In this document: positions 25,811 to 33,886 of the stretch, one piece after another | Layout: the number at the start of each line of letters is the position of its first letter | Position numbering within the stretch: position 1 is the stretch's first letter | NCBI GenBank assembly: GCA_047921455.1 | Contig: JBLRWC010000011.1 | Span: forward strand, 11,322 to 75,321 | Direction: 5' to 3' | DNA: 64,000 nt | Source: XN24 sp047921455 | GTDB taxonomy: Bacteria; Pseudomonadota; Gammaproteobacteria; Steroidobacterales; XN24 | Position numbers and translations under genes: made by a program | The notes under the pieces: generated by a model | What the model was told of the DNA's origin: nothing | Seen by the model: the letters and a program-made list of their open reading frames with translations, nothing else | Database searches by the model: none

Positions 25811-26677
25811 ATGACCAACACACCCGAGGTTCGGGGGCTTTATCACGAGCCCACCGGTACTTTTTCCTACGTCGCCTGGGATCCCGGCACTCGCGCGGCC
25901 GCGGTCATCGATCCGGTGCTGGATTACGACGGCGCTGCCGGCCGCACCGACACGGCCAGCGCCGCCGCACTCCTGGCGATCGTCGCGCGGGAAGGGCTGG
26001 ATGTGCGCTGGGTGCTGGAAACACATGCGCATGCGGATCACTTGTCGGCGGCCGCTTTTGTACACGAACGTACTGGCGCGCCGATCGGTATCGGCAGGGG
26101 GATTGTCTCGGTGCAGGCGACTTTCAGTGAAATTTACAATCTTGGCCCGAAGTTTCCGACCGACGGCCGACAGTTCGACCGGCTGTTTGCCGATGGCGAT
26201 CGGTTCGCCATGGGAGAACTGGAAATTGCGGTCCTGGCGACGCCCGGACATACCAGTGACAGCGTGACCTACCTGGTGGGGGACGCCGCTTTTGTCGGCG
26301 ATACCTTGTTCGCGCCCGATTACGGCACCGCGCGCTGTGATTTTCCCGGCGGCGACGAGGCCACGCTGTTTCAGTCGGTGCATCGCCTGTACGCGCTGCC
26401 GGCCCGGACGCGACTGTTTCTCTGCCACGATTATCCGCCCGAGGACCGCGCCCCGCGCTGCGAATGGAGTGTCGCGGAGCAACGCGACGGGAACAAGCAT
26501 ATCAACGCCGGTACGCGGCAAGCGGATTTCGTAGCCATGCGCAGCGCGCGCGACAAGACGTTGAATATGCCGGAGCTGATCATTCCGGCGATTCAGGTGA
26601 ATATCCGGGCCGGCCGCTTGCCCGAGCCAGATGACAATGGCACGCGCTACCTGCGCGTGCCCCTGGATACACTTTAG
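25811..26677 (+). CDS. blh: Persulfide dioxygenase (Blh/ETHE1 type metallo-beta-lactamase fold)
   Basis: A 288-residue mononuclear iron enzyme that oxidises glutathione persulfide to sulfite. The metal ligands are visible in THAHADH, in TPGHTSDS and in FVGDTLF (Asp), with the final His in FLCHDYPP. The longer layout with IINxxNP-like C-terminal region fits the Blh subgroup described with BigR. The start at 25811 is fixed by AGGAGG 6 bases upstream; an ATG 21 bases earlier lies before this site and is rejected. Confidence 0.9.
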   Translation: MTNTPEVRGLYHEPTGTFSYVAWDPGTRAAAVIDPVLDYDGAAGRTDTASAAALLAIVAREGLDVRWVLETHAHADHLSAAAFVHERTGAPIGIGRGIVSVQATFSEIYNLGPKFPTDGRQFDRLFADGDRFAMGELEIAVLATPGHTSDSVTYLVGDAAFVGDTLFAPDYGTARCDFPGGDEATLFQSVHRLYALPARTRLFLCHDYPPEDRAPRCEWSVAEQRDGNKHINAGTRQADFVAMRSARDKTLNMPELIIPAIQVNIRAGRLPEPDDNGTRYLRVPLDTL

Positions 26678-26687
26678 GGGGTCGTTG

Positions 26688-27275
26688 ATGACGGGAAATG
26701 TAGTTTACCGGGGCGTTGCCATTGTCGCGTGCTTGATCGCGCCATTGGCCTCCGCCGGGGCCGGGACAGAGACTGGCGGCGGAGCTCCCGAACGGGTCGC
26801 CGAGGGCCGCGCCATCGCCCAGCAATTCGGTGCAACACTGCGCGCTGCACTACAGGAAGCGATGGCGGCCGGCGGGCCGCTGGCCGCGATTGCAGTCTGT
26901 GCAGAGGACGCGCCGCGGATCGCGCGCGAGGCGTCCGAGCGGTCTGGCGCGGTCGTCGGCCGGACCTCGACCCGCACGCGCAATGCCGACAACCGCCCGG
27001 ATGGCCACCAGCGCGCTGTGCTGAACGACTTTGCGGCGGCCATGGCGGACGATGCCCAGGGGACAAGCCTGGAACGGCTTGAGCAGCTGGACGACGGGCG
27101 AGAGCGCTACATGCGCGCGATCGTGATAGAGCCGCCCTGTCTTGTCTGTCACGGCGCAGAGTTGGCACCGGAGGTGGCTGCAACGCTGAATGCTGCCTAT
27201 CCGCAGGATACTGCCCGCGGCTACCAGCTGGGCGAGTTGCGCGGGGCCTTCACTGTCACCTGGCCGAAGGACTAG
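26688..27275 (+). CDS. One-heme DUF3365/Tll0287-like periplasmic protein
   Basis: A 195-residue protein with a signal peptide (cleavage near ASAGA) and a Tll0287-like/DUF3365 domain. A single c-type heme site, CLVCH, lies near residue 150, and the domain shows the AAIAVCAEDAPRIA and GRTSTRTRNADNRPD motifs of the family. Such proteins are proposed redox or heme sensors. It follows blh by 10 bases and is probably cotranscribed, which points to sulfur-linked redox chemistry. Its TAG stop shares a CTAG with the convergent gene. Confidence 0.85.
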   Translation: MTGNVVYRGVAIVACLIAPLASAGAGTETGGGAPERVAEGRAIAQQFGATLRAALQEAMAAGGPLAAIAVCAEDAPRIAREASERSGAVVGRTSTRTRNADNRPDGHQRAVLNDFAAAMADDAQGTSLERLEQLDDGRERYMRAIVIEPPCLVCHGAELAPEVAATLNAAYPQDTARGYQLGELRGAFTVTWPKD

Positions 27276-27748
27276 CGGCGCTCGTCGGTGCCTATGGCTG
27301 GTTCCGGCCCGGCTGCAGCCTGGCCGGGCGGCGGCGTCGGCAGGCGTAACAGGTAGGTGGAGACTGCGACGGCCAGCAGGAACATGCCGACCTGGCCCCA
27401 CAGCACCGGCACGAAGAAAATAATCGTGACCCCGAACGACAGCCACATGAGCAGCAAGGTCCCGGCCTTGGCTTTGCGCGTCATGCCGCGGCCCTGCTCG
27501 AAATTGCGTACATAACCGCCGAACCAGCGGTGGTTCAGCAGCCAGCTGTGGAAGCGCTCGGAGCTGCGCGCGAAACAATAGGCGGCGAGCAGCAGGAAAG
27601 GCGTCGTAGGCAGGCCGGGCAGGATGATGCCGAGTGCACCGAGCCCGACACAGATCATGCCGGCGGCGATCAGCATCAGCCGAGCGGCGTGATCCAGGTA
27701 GGTCTGGGGATAGTGCAAGCGATGCTTCGTGCGCAGCTCCTCGGTCAT
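27272..27748 (-). CDS. YbaN-like DUF454 inner-membrane protein
   Basis: A 158-residue DUF454 protein with three to four membrane helices. The conserved GIILPGLPTTPFLLLAAYCFARSS and HRWFGGYVRNF stretches identify the family. Function unknown. The start at 27748 is chosen because the family begins there; an open frame runs much farther upstream but reads through other genes. It follows the small membrane gene by 14 bases and ends on the shared CTAG. Confidence 0.85.
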   Translation of the reverse strand: MTEELRTKHRLHYPQTYLDHAARLMLIAAGMICVGLGALGIILPGLPTTPFLLLAAYCFARSSERFHSWLLNHRWFGGYVRNFEQGRGMTRKAKAGTLLLMWLSFGVTIIFFVPVLWGQVGMFLLAVAVSTYLLRLPTPPPGQAAAGPEPAIGTDERR

Positions 27749-27762
27749 CGGGGCGTCCGGGG

Positions 27763-28110
27763 TCACGCGCCGGCAGGCGCATCGAGCCGGTAGTAACGAC
27801 GCAAGCGCGCGCTGCGAAATACCAGTGCCGCCAGCAGTGTGAATAGCGCGACTGCCCCGAGTATGAGTGCCATCCGTCCATAGGGCACGCCTGCCGCGGC
27901 ACGCATGCTGGCGAGGACCCAGGTCAGCCAAAGCCAGCGCAGCGCCGCCAGCCCAAGCGCAAGTTGCGCAATCCAGGCGGCCCATGGCCGCGGCACGGCG
28001 AGCAAGAGCAACAACAGGCCGCATGCGGCCACCATGATGTCGTTGCCAGCGCGCAGCAGGCTGGCGCCAAGTAGCAGGAAGGCAATGATCGGTGCGGCAA
28101 GGCGCCACAT
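27763..28110 (-). CDS. Small four-helix membrane protein, unknown
   Basis: A 115-residue hydrophobic protein I do not recognise. About four membrane helices are seen (LAAPIIAFLLLGASLL, IMVAACGLLLLLLAV, WIAQLALGLAALRWLWL, MALILGAVALFTLLAALVF). The C-terminus is basic (RSARLRRYYRLD). GGGAG lies 7 bases before the ATG at 28110. It lies between cobW and the DUF454 gene in one likely transcript. Confidence 0.7.
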   Translation of the reverse strand: MWRLAAPIIAFLLLGASLLRAGNDIMVAACGLLLLLLAVPRPWAAWIAQLALGLAALRWLWLTWVLASMRAAAGVPYGRMALILGAVALFTLLAALVFRSARLRRYYRLDAPAGA

Positions 28111-28166
28111 AGGAATTCTCCCGGGTCGGTTGCAGGGGTCGGGGTGAAAGCCCTGGCTGTTCAACG

Positions 28167-29249
28167 TCAAGCGTGGGTGGCTGGTGACTTATTATCCACG
28201 GAATGCGCGCCGGTTGACCCGGTCTCGCGCAGACAGTCGTTGACCAGCGCTTCGATATGCCCGGCGGACGATTCACCCGCAGCGCCGATGAATACCAGTC
28301 GCGAGGCGCCGTCGTCGCAGCGCCACGGCCGATCACTGACCAGGTCGGCGCGCCGGCCCACGATCTGCAGCACGCCTCGTTGGTCAGGGCGATCGCCGCG
28401 CCCCCGGAGTCGTACGATGCCCTTGGCGCGATAGATCGAGGATGGCAGGCGCCGCCCGAGATCATGCAAGGCGTCGACGCAGAAAGCTTTAGAGGTCTCG
28501 AAGGCCGTGGCTTCGAACTGCGTCGCGTGCGACGGCCCATGTGACGGCCCATGTGACGGCCCATGTGACGGCACAGGGCCCGGCGAGGACTGCAGCGTCC
28601 TGCTGGCCAGCGGCAATGGCACGGAAAACAGGACCTCGGCCGGCACATCGCAGTGCACGGCGTCGATCAGTCGGGCCCCGGCAAATTCGCGGCGAATTTG
28701 CGACGCAATGTGCCGCTTGCGAGTTTCACCGGCAAGGTCGGCCTTGTTCAAAATCACCAGGTCGGCAAACCCTACCTGGCGCAACTGCAGCGCCTTTACA
28801 GCCGGCGTCGTGAATGCCTGCTCGGCGTCCACCACGCAGATCACGCCGTCCAGGCGCAGCCGATGCCGGAACGCCGGTGCCATGAATGTGCCCACGATCG
28901 GGGCGGGATCTGCGACGCCGCTGGCTTCCAGCAGGACGCGCTGGGGCCGCTCCGGTCGATCCAGCAGGCGCATGACTGAAGTCACGAGATCGCCGCGCAA
29001 CGAACAGCAGATGCAGCCGTTTTCAAGGCTCACTACGCCTTCGGATTCGGCCGCGATCAAGGCGCGGTCGATATCGAGCGCACCGAAGTCGTTGACCAGC
29101 ACACCGACCGGAACGTCGGGGTCGCCGTTCAGCACGCGGTTCACCAGCGTCGTCTTGCCGGCGCCGAGAAAACCCGTCAGCAGCGTCAGCGGTACGGCCT
29201 GGTCAGCGACCGCGCCGCCGCCGATGGATGGCTGTGGCCCCTGCGTCAC
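28167..29249 (-). CDS. CobW/COG0523 GTPase with histidine repeat
   Basis: A 360-residue metal-chaperone GTPase. Residues about 23-35 hold the P-loop GFLGAGKTT, followed by the metal-binding GCICCSL motif typical of COG0523, then the switch ASGVADP and NKADL. Between GTPase and C-terminal CobW domains is a linker with four Ser-His-Gly-Pro-like units, likely binding zinc or another metal. The specific metal is not predictable. It starts with an ATGA overlap on the stop of the upstream lipoprotein gene. Confidence 0.88.
   Translation of the reverse strand: MTQGPQPSIGGGAVADQAVPLTLLTGFLGAGKTTLVNRVLNGDPDVPVGVLVNDFGALDIDRALIAAESEGVVSLENGCICCSLRGDLVTSVMRLLDRPERPQRVLLEASGVADPAPIVGTFMAPAFRHRLRLDGVICVVDAEQAFTTPAVKALQLRQVGFADLVILNKADLAGETRKRHIASQIRREFAGARLIDAVHCDVPAEVLFSVPLPLASRTLQSSPGPVPSHGPSHGPSHGPSHATQFEATAFETSKAFCVDALHDLGRRLPSSIYRAKGIVRLRGRGDRPDQRGVLQIVGRRADLVSDRPWRCDDGASRLVFIGAAGESSAGHIEALVNDCLRETGSTGAHSVDNKSPATHA
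28531..28566. repeat. Three perfect 12-bp tandem repeats within the CobW gene
   Basis: GACGGCCCATGT is repeated three times without change and then decays. Read on the coding strand it gives the Pro-Ser-His-Gly units. An in-frame repeat of this kind can change copy number by slippage, so the His count may vary between strains. Confidence 0.9.
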
Positions 29250-29749
29250 TCGACGTCGAAGTGGTACATGATGGTGCGCTCGGGCGACGCGGTGGGGACT
29301 GTCGGTCGGCGATACTCGAACGCCAGGTGCGCATGCCCGGGCTGGCGAGCCTTAAAGCGCCAGATCTCGACGCCGACCGCAGCGGTTCCCGGGGCTTCGG
29401 GGGGCTCATAGCGCGGCAAACCGTCGGTCGCCAGCACCGGCAGCGTATTTTGTGCCGGCACCCAGGTAAGCCCGGAGATGCGATCCGAGGGCAGCCTGAT
29501 TTCGACGACCTGGTCGATTTGCAGCGTCACGGCGCGACCTTCGTCGGCCTCGGTCAGGACCAGGGTCGGCGCGGCGCGCGGCTGCTCGGGACGCTGTTGC
29601 ATTTCAGTGGTCACGGCGGGTGGTTCCGTCGTCGGCGGTGTCGCCGCCGGCTGTTCCCCGGGTTCGCCGGGTTGCCCGCAACCCACGAGCAGCGCGGCGG
29701 CTGACAAGGCGAAGCACGGACCGAATTTCGGGCGTTGCAGTCTTGGCAC
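29246..29749 (-). CDS. Chagasin-like (I42) lipoprotein
   Basis: A 167-residue lipoprotein (lipobox LLVGC) with a Pro/Thr-rich linker and a C-terminal domain resembling the I42 chagasin family of cysteine-protease inhibitors (LTWVPAQN, VEIWRFKARQPGHAHLAFEYRRP). The first inhibitor loop (NPTTGY in true chagasins) is not well kept, so inhibition is uncertain. The GTG start at 29749 is set by GGAGG 9 bases upstream. It is coupled to the CobW gene by ATGA. Confidence 0.68.
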   Translation of the reverse strand: MPRLQRPKFGPCFALSAAALLVGCGQPGEPGEQPAATPPTTEPPAVTTEMQQRPEQPRAAPTLVLTEADEGRAVTLQIDQVVEIRLPSDRISGLTWVPAQNTLPVLATDGLPRYEPPEAPGTAAVGVEIWRFKARQPGHAHLAFEYRRPTVPTASPERTIMYHFDVE

Positions 29750-29873
29750 CTGGGAGTTCCTCCATGTGGTTGCGTGAAACGCCGCCGAGTGCGGCACCCA
29801 TGGTCCGGTATTGTCGGGCAAAATGGCTGCAGACGAAAATGATATCCGCTGCGCGCCGGCGCTCGGCGCGTTT

Positions 29874-30464
29874 TCAGCGGCCTTGTGCGCCGAGCTTGCG
29901 GACTTCAGCAAGGCGTTTCTTGCGGCCGGCATCATCGCGCACTTCGACCATGCCGATCAGGGTGCGATGAATCGGACCAAAACCGGTGAAGGCGAGAATA
30001 TTGCGCTCCATGCTCTTGACGGCATGCGCGCGGTAGAACCAGCGATACGCGAAGCCGGGCATGCCCATGGTCACGATCACGCGGGCGCTCTTCCCGCGCA
30101 GCAGCTTGGCGCCTGGGCGTCCCGGTTTCTCAGGCTTGCCAAAGGCGAATCCCGGGCGGAACACCTGCTCAAGAAAGCCTTTCAACAGGGCGGGCATGGA
30201 CCCCAGCCAAAGCGGATGGATGATGACCAGGTGATCCGCGCGCTTGATGGCCTGCTGGCAACGAACGATGACCTCGGGGGGCTCGGTGCCCTCGAAATCC
30301 TGCTTGGTTCGCAGCAGCGGGAAGTCGAACTCGGCGACGGGCAGGATATCGACCTCGTGGCCGGCCTCGGTCGCGCCCTCGAGGTAGGCCTGGGCCAGGG
30401 CGTGGCCATATCGGCCGCCGCCCGGATCGGGGTGTCCTTGCACGATCACGATACGCCTGCTCAC
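29874..30464 (-). CDS. Flavodoxin-fold NAD(P)H oxidoreductase (MdaB/KefF-like)
   Basis: A 196-residue flavoprotein of the NAD(P)H-quinone reductase family. The phosphate loop QGHPDPGGGRYGHALA and the HPLWLGSMPALLKGFLEQVF motif are characteristic. It probably performs two-electron reduction of quinones or electrophiles. A GTG start at 30464 is preferred (GGAGG upstream; the protein then begins with its first strand SRRIVIVQGHP). Confidence 0.86.
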   Translation of the reverse strand: MSRRIVIVQGHPDPGGGRYGHALAQAYLEGATEAGHEVDILPVAEFDFPLLRTKQDFEGTEPPEVIVRCQQAIKRADHLVIIHPLWLGSMPALLKGFLEQVFRPGFAFGKPEKPGRPGAKLLRGKSARVIVTMGMPGFAYRWFYRAHAVKSMERNILAFTGFGPIHRTLIGMVEVRDDAGRKKRLAEVRKLGAQGR

Positions 30465-30568
30465 GATGTTTCTGCCTCCGCTGAGTGGGCGGTCATCGTA
30501 GCGGAGAGCAGCCAACCTCCGTCATGACGGTTTCCCGCAGACCCGCAGGTGCACGCCGGACTGGCTGG

Positions 30569-31525
30569 TTACTGCTGGTCCGCGAGCCAGGCGTCGTCGG
30601 ACGTCTCATCGATGCCCTCGAACAGGAAGGTACTCAGGTAGCGTTCCCCCGTGTCCGGCAGCATGGCGAGCAGGACGGCGCCAGGCTCGGCACGCTCCGC
30701 CACCTTGACCGCGGCGGCCAGCGTGCCGCCCGCGGACAGGCCGACCAGGATGCCTTCGCGCGTCGCAAGCGCACGGGCGTAGTCGCGGGATTCTTCGTCG
30801 GTCACGGTCACCAGCTCGTCCACGACGTCGCGATTAAGCACCGCAGGAATGAAATCCGGCGTCCAGCCCTGGATCTTGTGCGGCTGCCACTCCTGGCCGC
30901 CGAGCAGCGAGGCGCCCGCGGGCTCAGTGGCAACAATTTTTACCTCCGGCCGGGCCAGCTTGATGACTTCACCGGCGCCGGTGAGCGTGCCGCCCGTGCC
31001 CCAGCCCGTGACCCAGAAGTCCAGCCGTCGACCAGCGAAATCCCTGAGGATCTCCGGCCCGGTTGTCTGGCGATGGAAAGCGGGGTTGGCCTCGTTCTCG
31101 AATTGCCGCGCCAGGAACCAGCCATGTTTTTTGGCCAGTTCCTCGGCTCGCCTGACCATGCCGGTGCCGCGCTCCGCCGCCGGCGTAAGGATGACTTTCG
31201 CACCCAGCGCTTTCATGACGCGACGCCGCTCGATGGAAAAAGTCTCCACCATGGTGGCCACGAAGGGATAGCCGCGCGCCGCGCAGACCATGGCGAGCGC
31301 GATGCCGGTGTTGCCGGAAGTTGCCTCGATGACGGTCTGTCCCGGCTGCAGCAGGCCACGTCTCTCGGCATCATCAATGATCGCGAAGGCCAGCCGGTCC
31401 TTGACCGAGGCCATCGGATTGAAGGACTCGATCTTCACGTAGATGGTGGTATGCGCGGGACCGATCCGGTTCAGGCGCACCACGGGGGTTGATCCGATGG
31501 TGCCGAGAATGTTGTCGTGAATCAT
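30569..31525 (-). CDS. cysK: Cysteine synthase A (O-acetylserine sulfhydrylase)
   Basis: A 318-residue PLP enzyme that makes cysteine from O-acetylserine and sulfide. The PLP lysine is in NPMASVKDR (Lys42), with the substrate loop TSGNTG and the PLP phosphate loop GWGTGGTLTG. The length fits CysK (about 315-325). It is divergent from cysB, its expected regulator. Confidence 0.93.
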   Translation of the reverse strand: MIHDNILGTIGSTPVVRLNRIGPAHTTIYVKIESFNPMASVKDRLAFAIIDDAERRGLLQPGQTVIEATSGNTGIALAMVCAARGYPFVATMVETFSIERRRVMKALGAKVILTPAAERGTGMVRRAEELAKKHGWFLARQFENEANPAFHRQTTGPEILRDFAGRRLDFWVTGWGTGGTLTGAGEVIKLARPEVKIVATEPAGASLLGGQEWQPHKIQGWTPDFIPAVLNRDVVDELVTVTDEESRDYARALATREGILVGLSAGGTLAAAVKVAERAEPGAVLLAMLPDTGERYLSTFLFEGIDETSDDAWLADQQ

Positions 31526-31581
31526 GGTGTTTCCAGTGGTTTGTGTACCGAAGGATATAAGCTGCGCGATGCGTATTGGAA

Positions 31582-31617
31582 ATAACCGTTGTTTCGGTTT
31601 GCATGCGCTTTGGTTAT
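31582..31617. promoter_or_regulatory. Inverted repeat in the cysK-cysB divergent region
   Basis: ATAACC at 31582-31587 faces GGTTAT at 31612-31617 across 24 bases. The region between the two starts is 151 bases and AT-rich around these arms. It may contain CysB sites for cysK activation and cysB autoregulation, but CysB sites are too degenerate to assign by eye. Confidence 0.35.
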
Positions 31618-31676
31618 AAGTGTGCCGGACTTTACCGGCTTGGGAGACCGCGCGGGCGGCGCGGCGAGGCGATGCG

Positions 31677-32705
31677 ATGAAACTGCAACAACTGCGCTAC
31701 CTGCGGGCGGTCATAGACAACGGCCTCAATATGACGCTGGCGGCCGAACGGCTGGCCACCTCGCAGCCCGGTGTCAGCAAGCAACTGAAGTTGCTTGAGC
31801 AGGAACTGGGACTGAGCCTGTTCGTCCGCAAGGGCCGGAGCCTGGTCAGCCTGACAGCGGAGGGCGAGGACGTGGCGCGCCGCGCAGCCAATATTCTGCG
31901 GGAAGTAGAGGCCATTCGCGGGATTTCACCCAATATCTATTCTGAATCTGCGGGCCGGCTGTCGATCGGCACGACCCACACCCAGGCGCGCTACGTGCTG
32001 CCGGAGGTCATCGCGCGTTTCCGGGTGCGTTATCCCGACGTCACCCTGGATCTCCACCAGGGCACTTCGGAGCAACTGGCCGAAATGGCGGAGAAACGCC
32101 TGGTCGATTTCGTCATCGCGTCCGAATCACGGCACCGATTTCCCGACCTCGTGGTGCTGCCGTGCTTCCGCTGGGACCGGATCATCCTGGTGCCCGAGGA
32201 ACATCCGCTGGCGAGGCTCAAGCGAGCACCGACGCTCGAGGAGCTGGCGAAGTATCCGCTCGTCACGTACGTGTTCAATTTCGAAGGCGATTCCAGCCTC
32301 AAGCGGGCCTTCGCCGCCCGCGGACTGGAGCCCCAGGTGGCGTTCACGGCACGCGATGCGGACGTGATCAAGACGTACGTCAATCTTGGGCTGGGTATCG
32401 GCATCGTCGCCAGCATGGCCGAGGCGGCCGGTGGGCCAAGCGGCCTGGTGGCGCTCGATGCCGAAGGATTGTTTCCCCGCTGTACAACCTGGATCGGCTT
32501 CCGGCGCGATGTCGTCCTGCGCAAGTACATCTTCGATTTTTTCGAATTCTTCGCCGCGCACCTGGATGAACGCACGGTGCGGGCGGCAGTCGCCCTGGAT
32601 ACGCAGGAAGAGATCGACACGTTAATGGCCGACGTCGCGTTGCCGCTGCGGGGTCGCGGCGCGGTTCCGCCCGGGCAAGATACGCCGGTCAAGCTGCTAA
32701 AATGA
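31677..32705 (+). CDS. cysB: LysR-family regulator CysB
   Basis: A 342-residue LysR-type activator. Residues 1-60 hold the winged helix (MKLQQLRYLRAVID, TLAAERLATSQPGVSKQLKLLE), with the GVSKQLK core typical of CysB/Cbl. The effector domain shows TTHTQARYVLP, which binds sulfate or the inducer N-acetylserine in CysB. ATG at 31677 is favoured by family alignment and GAGG upstream; an in-frame start 19 codons earlier adds an unrelated lead. Confidence 0.92.
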   Translation: MKLQQLRYLRAVIDNGLNMTLAAERLATSQPGVSKQLKLLEQELGLSLFVRKGRSLVSLTAEGEDVARRAANILREVEAIRGISPNIYSESAGRLSIGTTHTQARYVLPEVIARFRVRYPDVTLDLHQGTSEQLAEMAEKRLVDFVIASESRHRFPDLVVLPCFRWDRIILVPEEHPLARLKRAPTLEELAKYPLVTYVFNFEGDSSLKRAFAARGLEPQVAFTARDADVIKTYVNLGLGIGIVASMAEAAGGPSGLVALDAEGLFPRCTTWIGFRRDVVLRKYIFDFFEFFAAHLDERTVRAAVALDTQEEIDTLMADVALPLRGRGAVPPGQDTPVKLLK

Positions 32706-32740
32706 GGGGCAAATCAAGGTTGTGAAAGGAGCATAGTCCA

Positions 32741-33886
32741 GTGAAGAACCTGAAACTGGTGGTGGCGGCGACCGGAATGGCCGCCGTGCTGTTGGCCGGC
32801 GCTCCGAGCCCCGCGGCGGCCGAGGTCATTGCGGAATCGGTGCGCACGCAATATGAATCGATTCGCGTGGAGCGCATCGTCGGCGGGCTTGAGCGTCCGT
32901 GGGCTGTCGCGTTCCTGCCCGACGGCGGTTACCTTGTCACGGAGCGGCCGGGCCGCCTGCAACTGGTCAGGGATGGTGAGGCTAGCCACGTAACCGGTTT
33001 GCCCGAAGTCCATGCCGCCGGCCAGGGTGGCTTGCTGGACGTCGTGCTGCATCCCGAGCACGCGGCGAACGGATGGGTCTACCTGACTTATTCGAAAGGC
33101 GATGCCAGTGGCACTGCGACGGCGCTCGGCCGTGCGCGCCTGGACGGTGACCGGCTGGTCGATTTCGAGGAATTGTTTGTCCAGGACCGGTTTTCGGCGC
33201 CGGGCCGGCATTATGGCTCGCGGCTCGCGTGGCTGGCGGACGGCACCCTGTTGATGAGTATCGGTGACCGGGGCAATGAACCGCCGCGCGCCCAGGATCT
33301 GCGCGATCACGCCGGCAAAGTACTGCGCCTGCAGGACGATGGCGGCGTGCCCGCCGACAACCCCTTTGTCGATCGCGATGATGTTCACCCGGAGATTTTT
33401 TCGCTTGGCCATCGCAACATCCAGGGACTGATCGTGACGCCCGGTAGCGGCGAAATCTGGGCGACCGAGCACGGACCGCGCGGCGGTGACGAGCTGAACC
33501 TGGTGGAGGCCGGCAAGAACTATGGCTGGCCGGTCGTTTCACAGGGGCGGGATTACCGCACCGAGGAACAGTTTGGCGAGGCACGCAGCGGCGTCGGCTA
33601 CGAACCGCCGGTTTACGAGTTCTTGCCGACCCTGGCGCCGTCCGGGCTGGCGCTGGTCACGCAAGATCGCTTCCCGCGCTGGCAGGGGAACCTGCTGGCC
33701 GGAGGCCTGCGGGCGGAGCGTATTCGCCGCGTCGTGCTCGAGGATGGCGTCGTGGTCCACGATGAAGAGCTGCTGCTGAAGCTCGTCGGTCGCATCCGCG
33801 ATGTACGCGAAGGGCCGGATGGGCACATCTACGTGCTCACGGACGAAGCCGACGGTGCTTTGTACCGGATCGAATCCGCGCGCTAG
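32741..33886 (+). CDS. Soluble PQQ-dependent aldose dehydrogenase (Asd/YliI-like)
   Basis: A 381-residue periplasmic protein with a signal peptide (cleavage near PAAA) and the six-bladed propeller of the soluble glucose/aldose dehydrogenase family. The blades show ERPWAVAFLPDG, GQGGLLDVVLHP and the catalytic-region FSLGHRNIQGL and TEHGPRGGDELN motifs. It probably oxidises aldose sugars with PQQ and Ca2+. No PQQ synthesis genes are in view. Its TAG stop shares a CTAG with the convergent M48 gene. Confidence 0.88.
   Translation: MKNLKLVVAATGMAAVLLAGAPSPAAAEVIAESVRTQYESIRVERIVGGLERPWAVAFLPDGGYLVTERPGRLQLVRDGEASHVTGLPEVHAAGQGGLLDVVLHPEHAANGWVYLTYSKGDASGTATALGRARLDGDRLVDFEELFVQDRFSAPGRHYGSRLAWLADGTLLMSIGDRGNEPPRAQDLRDHAGKVLRLQDDGGVPADNPFVDRDDVHPEIFSLGHRNIQGLIVTPGSGEIWATEHGPRGGDELNLVEAGKNYGWPVVSQGRDYRTEEQFGEARSGVGYEPPVYEFLPTLAPSGLALVTQDRFPRWQGNLLAGGLRAERIRRVVLEDGVVVHDEELLLKLVGRIRDVREGPDGHIYVLTDEADGALYRIESAR

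Noticed and set aside
28531..28566. CRISPR-like array
   Set aside because: The 12-bp units are directly adjacent with no spacers and are in frame inside the CobW gene.
27272..28648. One 458-codon minus-strand frame covering DUF454 and upstream DNA
   Set aside because: Only the last 158 codons match DUF454; the rest overlaps the small membrane gene and CobW in another frame.
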